Shown: positions 1 to 14,460 of the stretch, piece by piece
How the letters are laid out: each line of letters starts with the position of its first letter
How positions within the stretch are numbered: the first letter of the stretch is position 1
NCBI GenBank assembly: GCA_014773175.1
Contig: VXCM01000441.1
Span: 248,001-312,000 of the forward strand
Source of the DNA: Lucifuga dentata
Lineage: Eukaryota; Chordata; Actinopteri; Ophidiiformes; Bythitidae
Direction: 5' to 3'
DNA: 64,000 nucleotides
Position numbers and translations under genes: made by a program
The notes under the pieces: model-generated
The model's input: only the letters and a program-made list of their open reading frames with translations
Databases searched by the model: none
What the model was told of the DNA's origin: nothing

Positions 1-473
1 AGGACACATTAACGAAGGTAATATGCATTTTGTATTAAAATACAATTAAAGGGAGATTTAATTAACTTCAACCTGTATGAAGAGGGGAAAAGGTTAGTTT
101 TATCTCTCCCATGTACAAAGGCCATAGATTAGAGGGCCACACTATGTGCCTAGCACACCGTACATATTATTTCCAATTAATTCTAAATTACAGAGGAAAT
201 TATGAGGGTTTGATAATACACATAATACAGAAAGCCTTCATGCTCAAACTTTTAATCACTTTAACAATCAAACACAGCTCTGGTCTGATAATTAGTTTAA
301 TTAAGCTCTTTGAAAGAGATGATGTGGAAAAAGTTTAAAATATACCTGAAGTTTGACAATGTGGCCAAGAAATAAGTCAGCAGAATTACTGAGGAAGAAG
401 AGGGCAACTGTGTCAAACCCCACTAACAGACTGTGGGTGAAAGGCCACAGTCCACAGGCCACAGTCCAAAGCT

Positions 474-1029
474 TTAAAGGACCGTACCAGCCATTTTGCA
501 TGTTTGAGCCTAATATATTCAATTTTCATACACATAATGTTACTGACAATCATTTCCCAAAGCATAAATGGTGAATTAAAAATGTTTTTCCTACCTTCCA
601 GACCTCCATTGGTTTCAGTTCATTCTGCTATTAAAATCAACTTGTTGATACTTGAAACGTTCTTGGGATAGGTAATCNNNNNNNNNNNNNNNNNNNNNNN
701 NNNNNNNNNNNNNNNNNNNNNNNNNNNNNNNNNNNNNNNNNNNNNNNNNNNNNNNNNNNNNNNNNNNNNNNNNNNNNNNNNNNNNNNNNNNNNNNNNNNN
801 NNNNNNNNNNNNNNNNNNNNNNNNNNNNNNNNNNNNNNNNNGAAACATGGATTTTTAAGGTGGGTGTATCGCTTGAATATTTGATTTTGAAAGATTAAGA
901 GATTTTGCAAAATATCAGGAAAGCTGAAATACGGTTTTATCCTTTGGGAAATGATTGTCAGTAACGTAACATGTATGAAAATTGAATATATTAGGCTCAA
1001 ACATGCTAAATGGTGGTATGGTCCTTTAA
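474..1029 (+). mobile_element. TTAA-flanked MITE, copy A (internal assembly gap)
   Basis: TTAA at 474-477 and 1026-1029. The ends are inverted copies starting AGGACCRTACC and running about 90 bp to CATTTCCCAAAG. Bases 678-841 are a run of 164 N inside the element. No coding capacity; small ORFs here are translations of the inverted ends. Confidence 0.85.
678..841. other. Assembly gap (164 N)
   Basis: A run of N that falls inside MITE copy A, consistent with the assembler failing on a dispersed repeat. By comparison with the copy at 13.6-14.5 kb, more than 164 bases are probably missing. Confidence 0.95.
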
Positions 1030-1218
1030 CAATAAATATCATGTGACCAAGAGAAGCCAAAGTTTGACAGGAAGACAAATCAACAACATTATAATCACTT
1101 ATGAACTTTCACTTTTCTATGTTCCAGTCACAAATTTATAGTCACCAAACTACTTTGCCAAACTAGAAGCAAAATAGGGTTAACTGTGACCACAACTGTG
1201 ACTTACAGGAACTGCTCT

Positions 1219-1275
<57 letters not shown>

Positions 1276-2022
1276 TTACAAAAGGTGTGAAGAGCAAAAT
1301 GTAAAAAGTAGGATTTTAAAAACAGAAAAACCTTCATTAGGTCATTTGTAGCTCTAAACTCAAACTAGTTAAAAAAGAAAATATAAGTAAAATAATAAGT
1401 TAAATTTTTTTGATTTCTTTTTCAGTAAACATGCTAAATTTCATTGAAATTGGCCCCTTAGCATTGATTTTATAGACTAACAAACTCTTCCTGGATCTTA
1501 AATCCAGACTACGATCTGGATCACCTCCAAAATATAATCACTTCCTCCTCTCATCATCCACCTTCCAAATATCATTCAAATCCATCCATAACTTTTCGAG
1601 CTAACATCACGCTAACAAACACACAGACAAATAAACGCCAGCGATCACATAACCTCCTCAGCGTAGGTAATAAGATGAAGCCCGACAATAATGTTGCACA
1701 TTTGAAAAATTAGCATACATACAAGGTTATAATGGATGAATAGCATAATAACAGCATCAGTCTCCAAATCCTTTAACTGGATATTGGTGTATTCATTCCA
1801 GAGGAGTCTATCTGCAGATGAATCCCTTGGTGAAATATGATTATAGTTTTAAAATTATTTCCAGTGTAACTTTTCTCTCACTGTCTCATGTTTAATAATA
1901 ACAATAATAATAATAATAATCAGCTCTTACAGCCCTCCAGGCCACTTCATGTATTTTCCATCCTGGAGAGAATATGAAGAATATGATGAGAGTGAATAAT
2001 AGTCAACTCCAGGCACGCCTTT

Positions 2023-2054
<32 letters not shown>

Positions 2055-2504
2055 ATTCAACGCCGAGCCTCATGGTGGAAGAACAGCAAGGGTTCTGCTT
2101 CACTTCCCATGTAGAGAAGCTACATATTAAACCAAATTCATGTGTCTTCCGTGTGTGTGTGCTTTTCAGTACGTCTTTAGGCTACCGCCTCGCCTCAGCA
2201 GCTCTCAAACACACACACAATATTTACCCTTCTCATTCAGCGCAGGCTTTTATTATGTTTGGTGCTCTGGCCTGACCGAGCCGACCACACTGCAAAAAAT
2301 AATCACCTCCGCTATTAAAAATTAAATTACTCACACAGCCATTTCCTTCTGCTACGAGTTTTAATTAATTAATTGACGAGGTTCATTTGCAGCATTTCTA
2401 CAATATTACCAAATGGAATGGCTACTGACAAATCAAGTTTGAATTTCAGCTATTGTGTGGGAGTGGGACGTGAAAAGCAGCGAGTGGAATGGGATTACCA
2501 ACTG
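1030..2504. repeat. Non-genic; (TG)n microsatellite at 1220-1274
   Basis: No coding exon recognised. It holds a 55-bp TG run, an AAT-rich run near 1893-1920, and an AC run near 2023-2049. Confidence 0.7.
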
Positions 2505-3200
2505 TTAAAGGACCATACCACCCATATTGCATGTTTGAGCCTAATATATTCAATTTTCATACATGTTACATTACTGACAATCATTTCCCAAAGGATAAAA
2601 CCATATTTCAGCTTTCCTAATATTTTGCAAAATCTCTTAATCGTTCAAAATGAAATATTCAAGCGATACACCCACCTTAAAAATCCATGTTTCTCTTGCT
2701 AATAGTTACGCAGCCTTATGAAGTCACATCATTTAAATTTATCGATAAACGCAGGTCTTCTTTTGGGACTATATTCCCTGGTGGAGACATACATTCACTC
2801 CACACTTTTTATTGCGCTTAAATGCTAAAATTACGCAACTTAAAAAAAAAAATAAATAAAACAAAACCTGGATACACGTCTTGTTTGTGATGATGGATTA
2901 CCTATCCCAAGAAAGTTTCGAGTGTCAAGATCTGATTTGATTTTAATAGCAGAATGAACTGAAACCAATGACGGTCCGGAAGGTATAGGATTTTTTTTTC
3001 TTATTTTCCAAAACAAAAAAGAAAAAAAAAAATAGGAAAAAAAAGGANGTATAGGATTTTTTTTTCTTATTTTCCAAAACAAAAAAGAAAAAAAAAAATA
3101 GGAAAAAAAAGGAGAAAAAAATATTTGTCAGTAACATAACATGTATGAAAATTGAATATATTAGGCTCAAATATACAAAATGGCCGGTATGGTCCTTTAA
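2505..3200 (-). mobile_element. TTAA-flanked MITE, copy B
   Basis: TTAA at 2505-2508 and 3197-3200; both inverted ends intact. The inner order is reversed relative to copy A. It contains an N (3048) flanked by a 65-base duplication, and a T-rich/A-rich insertion near 2990-3120 that replaces part of the right arm. Confidence 0.85.
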
Positions 3201-4807
3201 TTCTATTAAAAAAATGTATCAAACATCGCTATGTTCCATTATATTCAGTGTTATTTGATTAAATTATATAAATTATTCATGCTAGGCTATAAAACAGCAA
3301 TTAGAGTAAATATGAAGAGCTTGTCTAAAAAGTTTCCCCCATGGTAAACATAAAGTGACTGCTCAATGAAACTCCATTATTTATGTCCATGTGCAGCGTT
3401 GGCAGTTTATTACTTTCAAACCACACGACGGCAGGCAGCAATTTTAATTAAGAGTAATTGTTTTCTTTATAGCCGTGCAAAGGAGAGCTAATTAAATATA
3501 ATGCACAACATTTCCCGTCAGAGCAGAGCCGTTGTTTTACCCACAGCGGGACAGTCTCGCCGAGTTCTGCTTCGCCGTGCATCAAACTTTCATATAGCTC
3601 CAATTTTAAACACCTGAACAAATGTATCTTACACTGGAGACCCAAAATACTGTCAACAAATACAAGCACTGTATTAAAATTGCACACATATACACACACA
3701 CCATTTTAAAGCACACATTTTTTTCTTTGTATCTTGGCCAGGAAATAGTCTGATCCATTAAAGGGCTCGGCGTCCACACTGAATGACGGATGCTAATTGA
3801 AAACGAAGAAATAATTACTGTCTTAAGAGTGATGGAGGAGACGCTGGGAAATAAGGGAGTCCACTGGGACCAGGAAGTCACATTGGGAGTCGGTGGGTCT
3901 GCTGGGAATTCTTCTATTGTCACACAGGTAGCACCCAATGGGATCGGCACACACACTCACACACAAAAAAAAACTATTTGATCAAACATTTTACCTCAAC
4001 ACACTCAAAATGTAGCCTAGAACACACCCTCACACACCCGTAATCCCAGCAGGCTGTGTGTGTGTGTGTGTGTGTGCGTGTGAGTGTGATAATGCACGGC
4101 GACGGACTGGTGGCCCTGTGGTGCGTTTGAGGAACAGTTGGAGCTCCGACTGTCCTCATCAGCAGATTTCAATTGGTGGTGCAGTCTAGCATGGAGACCT
4201 TAATCTCTGTTGCAGACTGTTATTTACATTTATTACCCCGCTAAGGAGCCACACACACACGCAGCATATAATACACACACACCACACAAGCTTTCGCAAC
4301 AAAGGCCCAGACGCAATTAGGTGCTTTTTGAGAGTTTTATGGGGAGTATGAACACTAGAAGACAAAAAAATTAATCAAAAATATAATGAAACTGCAGTTA
4401 GAATCAAATAATCTAACATGATACTTGTTGTGTGTGTGTGTGTGTGAGGTTTTTTTTTTTTGTCACACCAAACATCTTTCTCTATGCACAGTAGGCTATG
4501 TCATGTTTAATTCATGCAAGCTTTGATGCAAACTGACATTTTTTGCAGCGTTATTGCACTAAGAGAGACAAAGAAAGAAAGAAGAATCACACATTTGTAA
4601 GGGCGGGTTCGAGAGAAGACGGGCTGTGCAGGAAGGTATGGGAATGTATCAGACACACAGAGGTAATGAACGTGTGTGTGTGTGTGTGATGTATAACCTG
4701 CAGAAGAGCACGTTCTAGTGGTGTGTTCAGAGCACAGCAGGAGCAGACTGCCTCTCAGTCTGTCGTCTGTCGCTGCTTCACCCGAGCAGCCAGCCTTTTC
4801 TCACACA

Positions 4808-4891
<84 letters not shown>

Positions 4892-6185
4892 CACTGTTGC
4901 AAATATGTCTCTGAGAACAGCCTGTCTTTTCACAGCAACAACAAACGCTCTTCTTGCGACATGCCGCTACATGGGAGACGCTGCAAATAGCCTCCTGGTT
5001 GTGCAGAAAACATGTTTTGATGTGGAGAAGTTGTCACGTCAGAAAAATTATAATTTTTCTATTTTGATTTTAAAGCAAAATGCTCTGAGTCCTCATGAGT
5101 AATCACAATGGAGTTTTATTCTTTTTTTTTTTAGCTTCTCTCTTCTAAAAACGCGGTTATCAGGTGTGGAAACAGTGCAGCAAGGCTATTTATATTCATT
5201 TCACCTCCATTACGACGTCATGAAGCCTTGTTGACCTCAGGCAGAGAGGCAGGGTTCGTCTTCAATAGCCTGCCTCAACAATGGCGAACAATGGCGCCAA
5301 ATGGCCCGGCTGTTTGAGTGCACAGCAGCAGACAACAGACCACCAGCATCCACCATCCATCACGGTCAGGACGGTCCGAGCAGCTGATCCAGATGACGTC
5401 ACTGCAAATGAGCCGCCATCATAGATATATTTTTTGTAGTTAGCCATGATGCATGCTGAGATTCTTTATTTTTTTTTTTTTTGCTGTAGAAGTATTTCCC
5501 ATCAGCCGTAATCTATAAATCTGAATTATCTCTTCTCTCGCTCAGCTATCACAGGCTGACTCAATTCAATCTGTCCCAAAGGCGTAGATCATGCAAAAGC
5601 GATGCAAACGTCTCCCACGAGGACCATCTATTCTGCCGTGGCTAACAGGAAACGACTTAGCGGTGTGTTACGGTGTGTTCAAAGCAAGCAAAACAAATCT
5701 CCATCTTGCTTTATTTGCGCAAATTTGACCAATGGAGTGTTTTTGCAATCTGTGAATATTAACCTCAGACAGTCAGTGGACTTGTTCCTTAATGGACAGG
5801 GCAGACGTTTGCTGAAATAACATGGACTCTGTGTGTGTGTGTGTATGATTATCATTCAATGCTTTTAAAACCTACTAGAAACTTCAGATTTTCACCGTTC
5901 TTCCTTCCCCTTCCTCCTTTCATGCTCCTGTCTGTCTTTTTCATGACACAAAACCCCTCCTTTCCTAATTTCCTCCCAATCCACCAGCCGAGGAGCCAAT
6001 CTTTAGGACAGCCGGACCCAAGGGACCCCCCCCAGCCACCAGCTGACTGACCAAGTGGCTTGCTCAAAGGCACAATTAGAGGGTCTTTGTTTCACCCGGA
6101 GTGGCTTTTTGTGCCATGTTGTCGCCTGGCGCTGAAGGGGAACGTCATCAGTCACTGGGTGAAAGATCTAAAGGAGAGGAGAGAT

Positions 6186-6218
<33 letters not shown>

Positions 6219-6252
6219 CACACACACACTCAGGNTAAAGGAGAGGAGAGAT

Positions 6253-6285
<33 letters not shown>

Positions 6286-9200
6286 CACACACACACTCAG
6301 GTTGGAGGTTTGTTTTCCTACCAGAGTGAGGGATCTGACAGCACCCTGTGGCACTTTAATAGAAAACTCTCCTGGTCCTCTGCAGGATGAGAGGGTGCTG
6401 ATGCTCAAATTCATCAATCGTTCACTCATGTTTCCACCTAAGCTTGTTCTAGAAACTTCTCCGATTCTTATTTTAGCTACTTTAAAAACTACAGATTCAT
6501 AGTAATTTCTCCAGTCTTGTCGCTCGCCACAAAGTCAGATCAGAAATTGTGCTAAGAAATCTAACCCCTGCCCTTCAGCTGTTCTCCCTCTCTTAAAAAT
6601 CATAATTTATGACACCGAGACCAGGAAGGAGCCAGGCCTGGATTATGACACGGTTGACATCATTTGATTCTCCTCCCAGGAGGTCAGAAAGTGCTCCATT
6701 AGGGTTATTGCTGGTGAGGTGGTGTGCCAACGTGAGCAGCCTGTCCCTGTTACCCATAGACTCACCTGCTGAGTGTAATCTGTCCCGTTAAGATTAAGCC
6801 AGGTTTAAATTTGCACATGCTTTGGAGTCTTTGCACCTCCACAAACTGCACACTATAGTTTAGAAATGGCTGTTAAGCAGCGAGGATTTTACACTCCAAA
6901 TGCTAAGCGCACACATTTGTTCCTGCTGATTAAATTGCATCAACTTCCCACTTTTCAAAATTTAGCTTTATTGATTCCTTACGCTCGTCCATTTGTTAGA
7001 TCAGGATGTTTTTCTCGTAAGAATCGCCTTCGTGTCGGTATTCTGGATCAATTCAGAAATGCAGGTTTCTGTTGTTATGATTCGCTGCGGTCTGCCTATT
7101 ACAGCTCCGCACTTTTCAGTGAAAACACTAAACACGGATCTGACAACACGCCACAAACCAAAACAGACACAGATTGCAGTAGAAAGTGCCAACAAAGCGA
7201 TCCGAATCCTTTGCCAAAGTCGCAAATTCAAATCCAAACCAGGATTCGAATGACGCAACGCCATCGCCAGAAATTTTCCTCCTGGTTTTGGACTACTTTT
7301 TTTTTTTTTNCTTTTTTTTTTTTTCTCAAGATGGAGGCGCAGATTGGAAAGAGAAGAAGAAGAGAGGGAGGAGTGTTTGTAGATGGAGCGGTCGATCGGA
7401 GAGAGAGAGAGATGGAGGGCAGGCAGGACAGTGACATTCACGCGTTGCGACGTGGCGACACTGACAAGGTGTCCTCCCTGCCGTTTGGCCAAGCTGTTAT
7501 CGCAGTCAGCCCCCCGTTTCCAGGTCGCAACCCTCAGCGGCACTGGCATTATTGGGTCGCGGCTTGGTGCCACAACCCAACCCCAGTGTGAGGCGGCAAT
7601 GCTATTGTCCAACGGTGAAGCGTGGCTTAGAGATACTGAGCACACACACATAAACACACACACACATACTGGAGAGTCACTGATCCATCCTGGCAACCTC
7701 CCTAGCAACCATCTGCCCTGCTTTGCCACGCCGGAGCATGGGCACGGCGGCGGCGGGCATGCCTTGACACGTCTGAGTTAATGGGACAAAACGGAGGCGC
7801 ACAAGAGGACAAAGGACTCAAATGAAAGAGTGTAGCTGACGGAGATGCGACAAAGAAAGAGAGAGGGAAGCATTTAACGATCGGAACGTAAAAATTACAC
7901 TGTGCACTTTTAAACAAACAGGAAAACGAATCAAATGAGTTGGATGAGATCATGTCATAGATTCTAATCAAAATTGAAAAACCGGACCAAATCTTTGATC
8001 ATCCAAATGACTTTCTGTCACAATTGAAGTGGGTTGTAGGAAAAAAAAACAGCTATTTCTCTAAAAAAACAAGTCGACTTCTTTTTGTACTTCACTATTC
8101 TAGCTCACCAAGGAGACATGTTTGTGACCAACAGGAATATCTTACTTCTTTCATTTTTCCTTCTGGCATTTATCAATATTCCACACTTCCTTAATCTCAA
8201 GCAACAGCAAGTAACACCCAAGATGCTAAAGACTTTTTCAACATGCTAAAGACTTTTTTTAACGGAGGATAAAGTAATCGGCTGAATGTTAAGGGATTAT
8301 TCAAGAGTGACTGCACCCTTTCACTTTTGAAAGGGAAATTAGCAATTGTGAACATGGTAGCTGTCATGGCGGTGATTTCGTACGGCTGAACTTCCTGTGG
8401 TCAGGCTTCTTTTGTGTGTTGTTGTCGCCAGAACCGGAGCGTCTTTGGCTGCATTTTGACGGGAGCGCTCACTTTGCGGTTTCTAATCGTGCTTGCTCAG
8501 GACGTTGACACCGCTGAGGTCAATGTTGGAAGAGTGACAGTTCGCTTCCTGACGCGATAGATTTGGTGGAGGGGCGGGGCCGGGCACGGCACGATGCGAT
8601 ATCACAAGCAGATACATCTTCCCCCTGTCGAACGTTGCCGGCTTTCGTTGTNACGGCACGATGCGATATCACAAGCAGATACATCTTCCCCCTGTCGAAC
8701 GTTGCCGGCTTTCGTTGTGGTATCGGTGCTGCTGCACTGAAGGCCTCAGAAACGGCGACCTTGCACATCTTTCTCCTCCCTGAAAACTCTCTTTTAACAT
8801 GCAAACACACTCCTATTGTCAGCCCATACACACAGATCAATTCACCACCCCTTTTAGAGCCTGTCCAAGAAGCGGAGGGGAGCCTTGGACGACTCATGAT
8901 GGAGCATCTTTTGATTGCACAAAGGACGCTAGATTTCATAACGCCTGCTTATCTGTCTGAGCCAGGACTGAGTCATGCATTTTAGAGGAAAAAACAAAGG
9001 GATTTCATGATGATTTCCTGATATGAGTGCACACGTCAAAAGCCACGAGCGACAATTTACAGATGTTTTACAGATTGTTGAACATGGTCGCTGTCTTCAG
9101 TCTGGACCACACAAAGATCCAGCATTTGTCCCAAGAACTGCTCTCGCCCACTTTTTAATCGCCAATAAACTCCATCCACAGGAGGGAGGTGAGCTGTGAG

Positions 9201-9523
9201 CTGAGGGAGGTGAGCCCAAAGCAGAGCACCGCTCCCCTGGGCTGTTCAGGCTGAGAGATCAAACGCTCATTCCTGAGTTCGGCGCGACTCTGGTCTTTTT
9301 TTTATTTACTTCCTCAGGAGAAGCCGGAGACCCTTTGAGACCCCCGGTGTCTGGCAATGAGGGTGGTTAAAAGGCGAGGAAGAGATCGACTCGAGGATAT
9401 GATGAATGTAGCAGATGAAAATGGGGTGAAANCCCTCCTCTTTCTTTCGCCCTCTTGCATTTTCAAAGAGCCGAAAGGCCATAGCAAAAGTGAATGAACC
9501 ATGACCACAGGCAGATGCTCCCC

Positions 9524-9572
<49 letters not shown>

Positions 9573-12104
9573 NTCTCTCTCTCTCCAGACCCGTCCCACT
9601 TTACACCCTTCATTTCCCACAGCTAACTTAACACTGCTGTTTCGACAAGGCGCACAGCACCTTGGTGGACTTTCTTACCAAATTCGCTTCTATAACTGCA
9701 AGATAAAAGTCCAAATCCCTCCTTTTCAGTCCTGAAAACTCAACGTCAAACTTTAACCCTTAATAATTGAGCATTTTTCATACGATGCAGCTTATAATGA
9801 AGAATTTAAATTTTGTTACAATGCTCTTTTGAGTGAATGCCATTTGTTAATTTCTCCTAATTCCCTGTGGGCTCTCCACTTGAAAGCCAAATGAGCACAG
9901 ATGGGACATTTTCAGTCCCTTGGAACACTTCATTTGACTGGTTTGGATTCAAAAGTAATATTTCACACTCTATATGTCACACTTTTTTAATCTCAGAATT
10001 GTTTCGTCTCAGAATATCGTGCAAAAATCATCAAACACATCGACGCACAATGAACACAGCTGCATTAATGCCCTGTCTCATCTCGATGTGATACCATCTG
10101 AGGGCTCGTATTTCCATGATTGTCAAAATTTTTCATCTCATCATTTCATTGAAAACTCATCGTAGTTGAAGTTAGGTTGTTATTTCTCATCCTCTCTTTG
10201 CGATGATTCAACTCTTAGGTTTGAAACCAATTTTAGTTTCCCCAAAAGTGAACCAGTTGGCAATATGTCACTTGAAAAGACCTGGTTAAATAAAATAAAA
10301 CCTAATTGGATTTAGGGTTTCAGGCTTTGTGTTGGATCATTTTTGACATGGTTCTAGAGGAGATCTTGTTTTTAATCAGAGATCCACACCAATGCCTTCT
10401 GCTCAGTGTGTGTGGAACCGTGGAACACATAGATCATCCATGTGATGCTGCACAAGAACATGAGTTTTGCACTGTATGTTATTCAATTTAATATAATTCA
10501 ATCTATTTTCAGCCTATTTCCTGTAAAAAGCATTAACACATTAACAAGAATGTCTATTTAAAACTGGAATTTTGTTGATGACCAACACTGATAGCAAATT
10601 GAAAGTCTTACTGAGAAAATTATATTTCGTATGCAACAGCAATTATGCTAATCTGTATATTATCATAAAACAATAAGCAGTGTTATGCCTATTTTACAAC
10701 ATAATCTGTCATCTGACATGTAATTGAAATGAATGTACAGTAGATCCAGGATAATGTGAATTAGAATCAACTCTGATTCTAGTCTGGCCTCATTTTAACA
10801 ATTTCATTCACTTTTGCTGTATTCAAGCTAATTTAAGGTACAGTAATGCTTCTGAAAATATAGATTATCTATCCTGGATCTTCAGCATTTTTCAGTATTA
10901 CTACAGCTGTCATGTTGTACTAAATTTTGATGTTTCAGTGTGTGTGTGTGTGTTGACCAAGTTCCTGAAAGCAGGAATCAGGCTAATCAGCACTGAAGCG
11001 ACCCGTATTCGCTCTCCTGACAGTGCAGAGCAACGTGGCTTCATCCTCCTCCTCATCCTCCTGCCAAAAATGATGATGATTCCCATTCCAAGACATCCTG
11101 AGTGGAAATCTCACCGTCTGACATTCATACAGGAGATTTAGTTAATAAAAATATTGTCAACTATGGAGCTGAACTGCTGATTGTTTTTTGAAAAGGTGTA
11201 GCTGCAGGCTTGAGTTCTCATTCTGTCATGTAATATTGCAATTTTTCAGTGTTTTTACTTTATTTTCCTGCATTAATAGTGGCCTACAGTGTAAAATTAA
11301 AGACACAGTAGCTCTGTAGTTAGTTACTTTGAATTTTGTACAATTTTGGCCATCCGAATGTGGAGAAAAAACAAACCTGGATGAAAATAACATAGCAGTT
11401 TTATTAATATTTCTGTAATTCTGCATAATGTGCTTTTGTTATCAGAATGAAAAACTGCATTATATGGCAATCCAATGAAATCAGTCAGTTTTCTGTGGTT
11501 GTAATAATATATGAAGCAGATACCAGCTGGTTGAAAATGCATAATATTATTTATAATGTCAAATTGTCTATAAAGGTGAAGAAAAATGACATTTGACTAT
11601 AGCTAATTTAGCTTTTGCTATTAAGAAATTAAGCATTTGAGTCTCAGCCAAAGTTTTAAAGCTTCCCAAGGAAAAAATAATGCACAGCTACTCATATAAT
11701 ACGTGTGAATATAAATTCCATTACAGCACATCGTAGAAATGACAGGGATGATATGTCAATTTTATGGCGATCCGAAGACAATCAAAGGCAAAAACACATT
11801 AGCAACGCAATGTTTTTTGTCCTAAACGTAAATTTTAAAGGTCGATACTAAAAAAAAAATCAAAGTACTCCACCATCATTTTCCTCTTTAATATACAGCA
11901 ATTGGAAATCACATCATTTTGCTGCACGAGCACGCATGCACGCACACACACAAACCCGCACACGCAGCAAAAGACATGATATGGTATAATCCCCTTTCAG
12001 AGAAAATGTTCTTAAATCCCTCCTCCACCAAATAATTCTGTAAATTGAAACTACTCTATTGCTGTGGATCTGAGGTGATGTGCATGGCATGTTATTGCTG
12101 CAGA

Positions 12105-12136
<32 letters not shown>

Positions 12137-13618
12137 AAGGCTATCCTGATAAAAAGGTAAANCAGCGGAGGAGAGGTGATACGCTGCAGAGAGAAATTTC
12201 ATTTCCTGCCTTGTACGGAGAAAATAGTATCAGCTGGGAAAACCTGGACGAGAGATGGGAGATTCCCCCCTCCCCAACATTGATAACCATTTGTTCATTT
12301 CCTGGCAACAACAGAAATAAATGCATGAGTCTTCTCCAAAATGGAAGAGCTGGAGTTTTCCCTCTCTTTCTTGTTTTGTTCTGCGGCGGACGGGAGGCTA
12401 GTTCATCTCCAAGATGCAGCAGCAGACCTAATCACAGAATCAGTTATTATAGCAAAGCTAAAAGTGAGAGAGGAGAGAGAGAGAGAGAGGTCTGTGGTCA
12501 AATTCTCCCACTTTTGTGTCGCTTTCCTCCACCAGGTCGGATTTGCATTTTAATGGAAGGCTTTTATAGACTTCTCGGCGGCGTTCGTGGCACCACAAGT
12601 GGCATCATTAAGTGAACTAAGCCGGATTAGAGGCGATGCTGAGGTCAGATACCCGAACACCATAACACAACCCCAGCTTTCTGCTCACGGATTAGACAGC
12701 AAGAGAGAGAGAGAGAGAGGGCGAGAGAGAGAGAGATGAGGAGGTTTTTGTCGGGACAGAGAGGAAGAGAGGAGAACAGCGAGGAAGAAAAAGATAAAAG
12801 AGAGAGAGAGGGAGGGAGTGGGAGAGAGACGTGAGGGGAAAGAGGGGAGACAGGCCGCAGGAAGGTGATGAATTGCTTGTAAAGTGGCTCCTCTTGAGCT
12901 GGAGGGCCTCTCAGATCCTTTTCCTGCCTCTTTTTCCTCTAATAGAAAGCACAAACCTGAAAATATCATGTTTGCAAACAATTCGGGAGCATTCAGAGTA
13001 GCGGAATCGGGCCAGCAGGAGCCAAAACAGACAAATCCTTTTCAAACGCCTCTAGTTTGATGTCGATCAATGCAAACTAAAAACCGATATGGTGGCTGAA
13101 ATCCAGATATACATTAAATATTTTTGCATATATCAGATCTGCTGTGCTGAACCAGGTCATCTATGTTTTCTATGCGCGAAATCACTTAAGTGTGTGGTTC
13201 AAAATAAATACAAGAAAGATTAAACACACGATTGATTTTCTCTAGAGAACACACCAACTCATTCACTTTGAGTGGAGTCGCTGTTCAATGGAGCACCGGC
13301 AGAATAAAACAAAACAAAAAAAACCTTAAATCTACAAAGTTTTAGTTTTGCATGACTGAGAGTCTCTCACTGTTCTGCTGTGTTGTTTACCAATTAACCT
13401 TTACAGGGTCCAACCTTTCCATGAAGGACATGGATCAATGCTCAGAGTGATAAACTCTGCAGAGGATCCAATCATGATCTTTCAAACGGACTGAAAAATG
13501 GCTGAGTAAATATTAACGAATACGTCTTTGCTCTCCGTTCGCAGGACTGATGGTGCAGATACGAACTTTTTGAAAGTTTTGTGATCCTCAGCGTCTTGAA
13601 CCCAGATTATACTTGATA
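3201..13618. other. Non-genic stretch with simple repeats
   Basis: I recognise no exon with family support here. It contains the (ACGC)n tract at 4802-4894, CA runs near 6187-6295, T and CT homopolymer-like tracts with single N (7310, 9573), GA/CT-rich stretches at 12100-12840, and a CpG- and GC-box-containing patch near 8380-8660. The 66-base repeats around the N at 6235 and at 8652 are assembly duplications. Confidence 0.6.
4802..4894 (+). repeat. (ACGC)n/(AC)n tetranucleotide tract
   Basis: About 18 ACGC units followed by AC units. It is strict purine-pyrimidine alternation over more than 90 bp. Confidence 0.95.
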
Positions 13619-14460
13619 TTAAAGGACCATACCACCCATTTTGCATGTTTGAGCCTAATATATTAAATTTTCATACATGTAACATTTCTGATAATCATTT
13701 CCCAAAGCATACTACTGGAACAGTGAATTAAAAATGTTTTTCCTACCTTCCAGACCGCCATTGGTTTCAGTTCATTCTGGTACACTATTAAAATCAACTT
13801 GTTGATACTTGAAATGTTCTTGAGATAGGTAATCATAATTGCAAACAAGACATGTATTCAGGGTTTTTTGGGTTTTTTTTAGAAGTTATGTAATTTTAGC
13901 ATTTAAATGCAATAAAAAATGCAGAGTAAATGGATTTCTCCACCAGGAAATATAGTTCCAAAGGAATTACAGGATTACAATATTTCATTACCGCGTCAAC
14001 TTGCAGGTGATAGGAATTTGTCTCAGTGCGCTCATAATACATAAACAGACAATAAATAAGTATACAACAGTCATTCATTACACATCTGATAATCTGATAA
14101 ATCTAAGAAGTGAGCCCTGAGACTCTTTAAATATACTAATTAGTAATAAATAACAGCTGAAAAGTACAACATTGAATCTAAACAGTGCAACAATCAATTG
14201 AAAAAGAAGACCTGCATTTATGGAAAAATTTAAATGACCATGACTTCATAAGGCTGTGTAATTATTAGCAGGAGAAACATGGATTTTTAAGGTGGGTGTA
14301 TTGCTTGAATATTTGATTTTGAAAGATTAAGACATTTTGCAAACTATCAGGAAAGCTGAAATATGGTTTTATCCTTTGGGAAATGATTGTCAGTAACGTA
14401 ACGTATGAAAATTGAATATATTAGGCTCAAATGTGCAAAATGGCCAGTATGGTCCTTTAA
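13619..14460 (+). mobile_element. TTAA-flanked MITE, copy C (reference full-length copy)
   Basis: TTAA at 13619-13622 and 14457-14460 enclose 834 bp with no N, so this is the best copy to define the family. The inverted ends match for about 90 bp (AGGACCATAC... to ...CATTTCCCAAAG). The interior has no open frame of note. Confidence 0.92.

Noticed and set aside
620..1078. ORFs of 77-152 codons over the N run and others at 29777-30181
   Set aside because: They are translations of MITE inverted ends and gap characters.
7236..7256. GGATTCGAATGAC resembling a tRNA B box
   Set aside because: No matching A box, acceptor stem or anticodon arm at the right spacing.
6866..7591. A 241-codon open frame on the plus strand
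   Set aside because: It crosses a T tract with an N, has no domain, and its start is not supported. It looks like chance openness.
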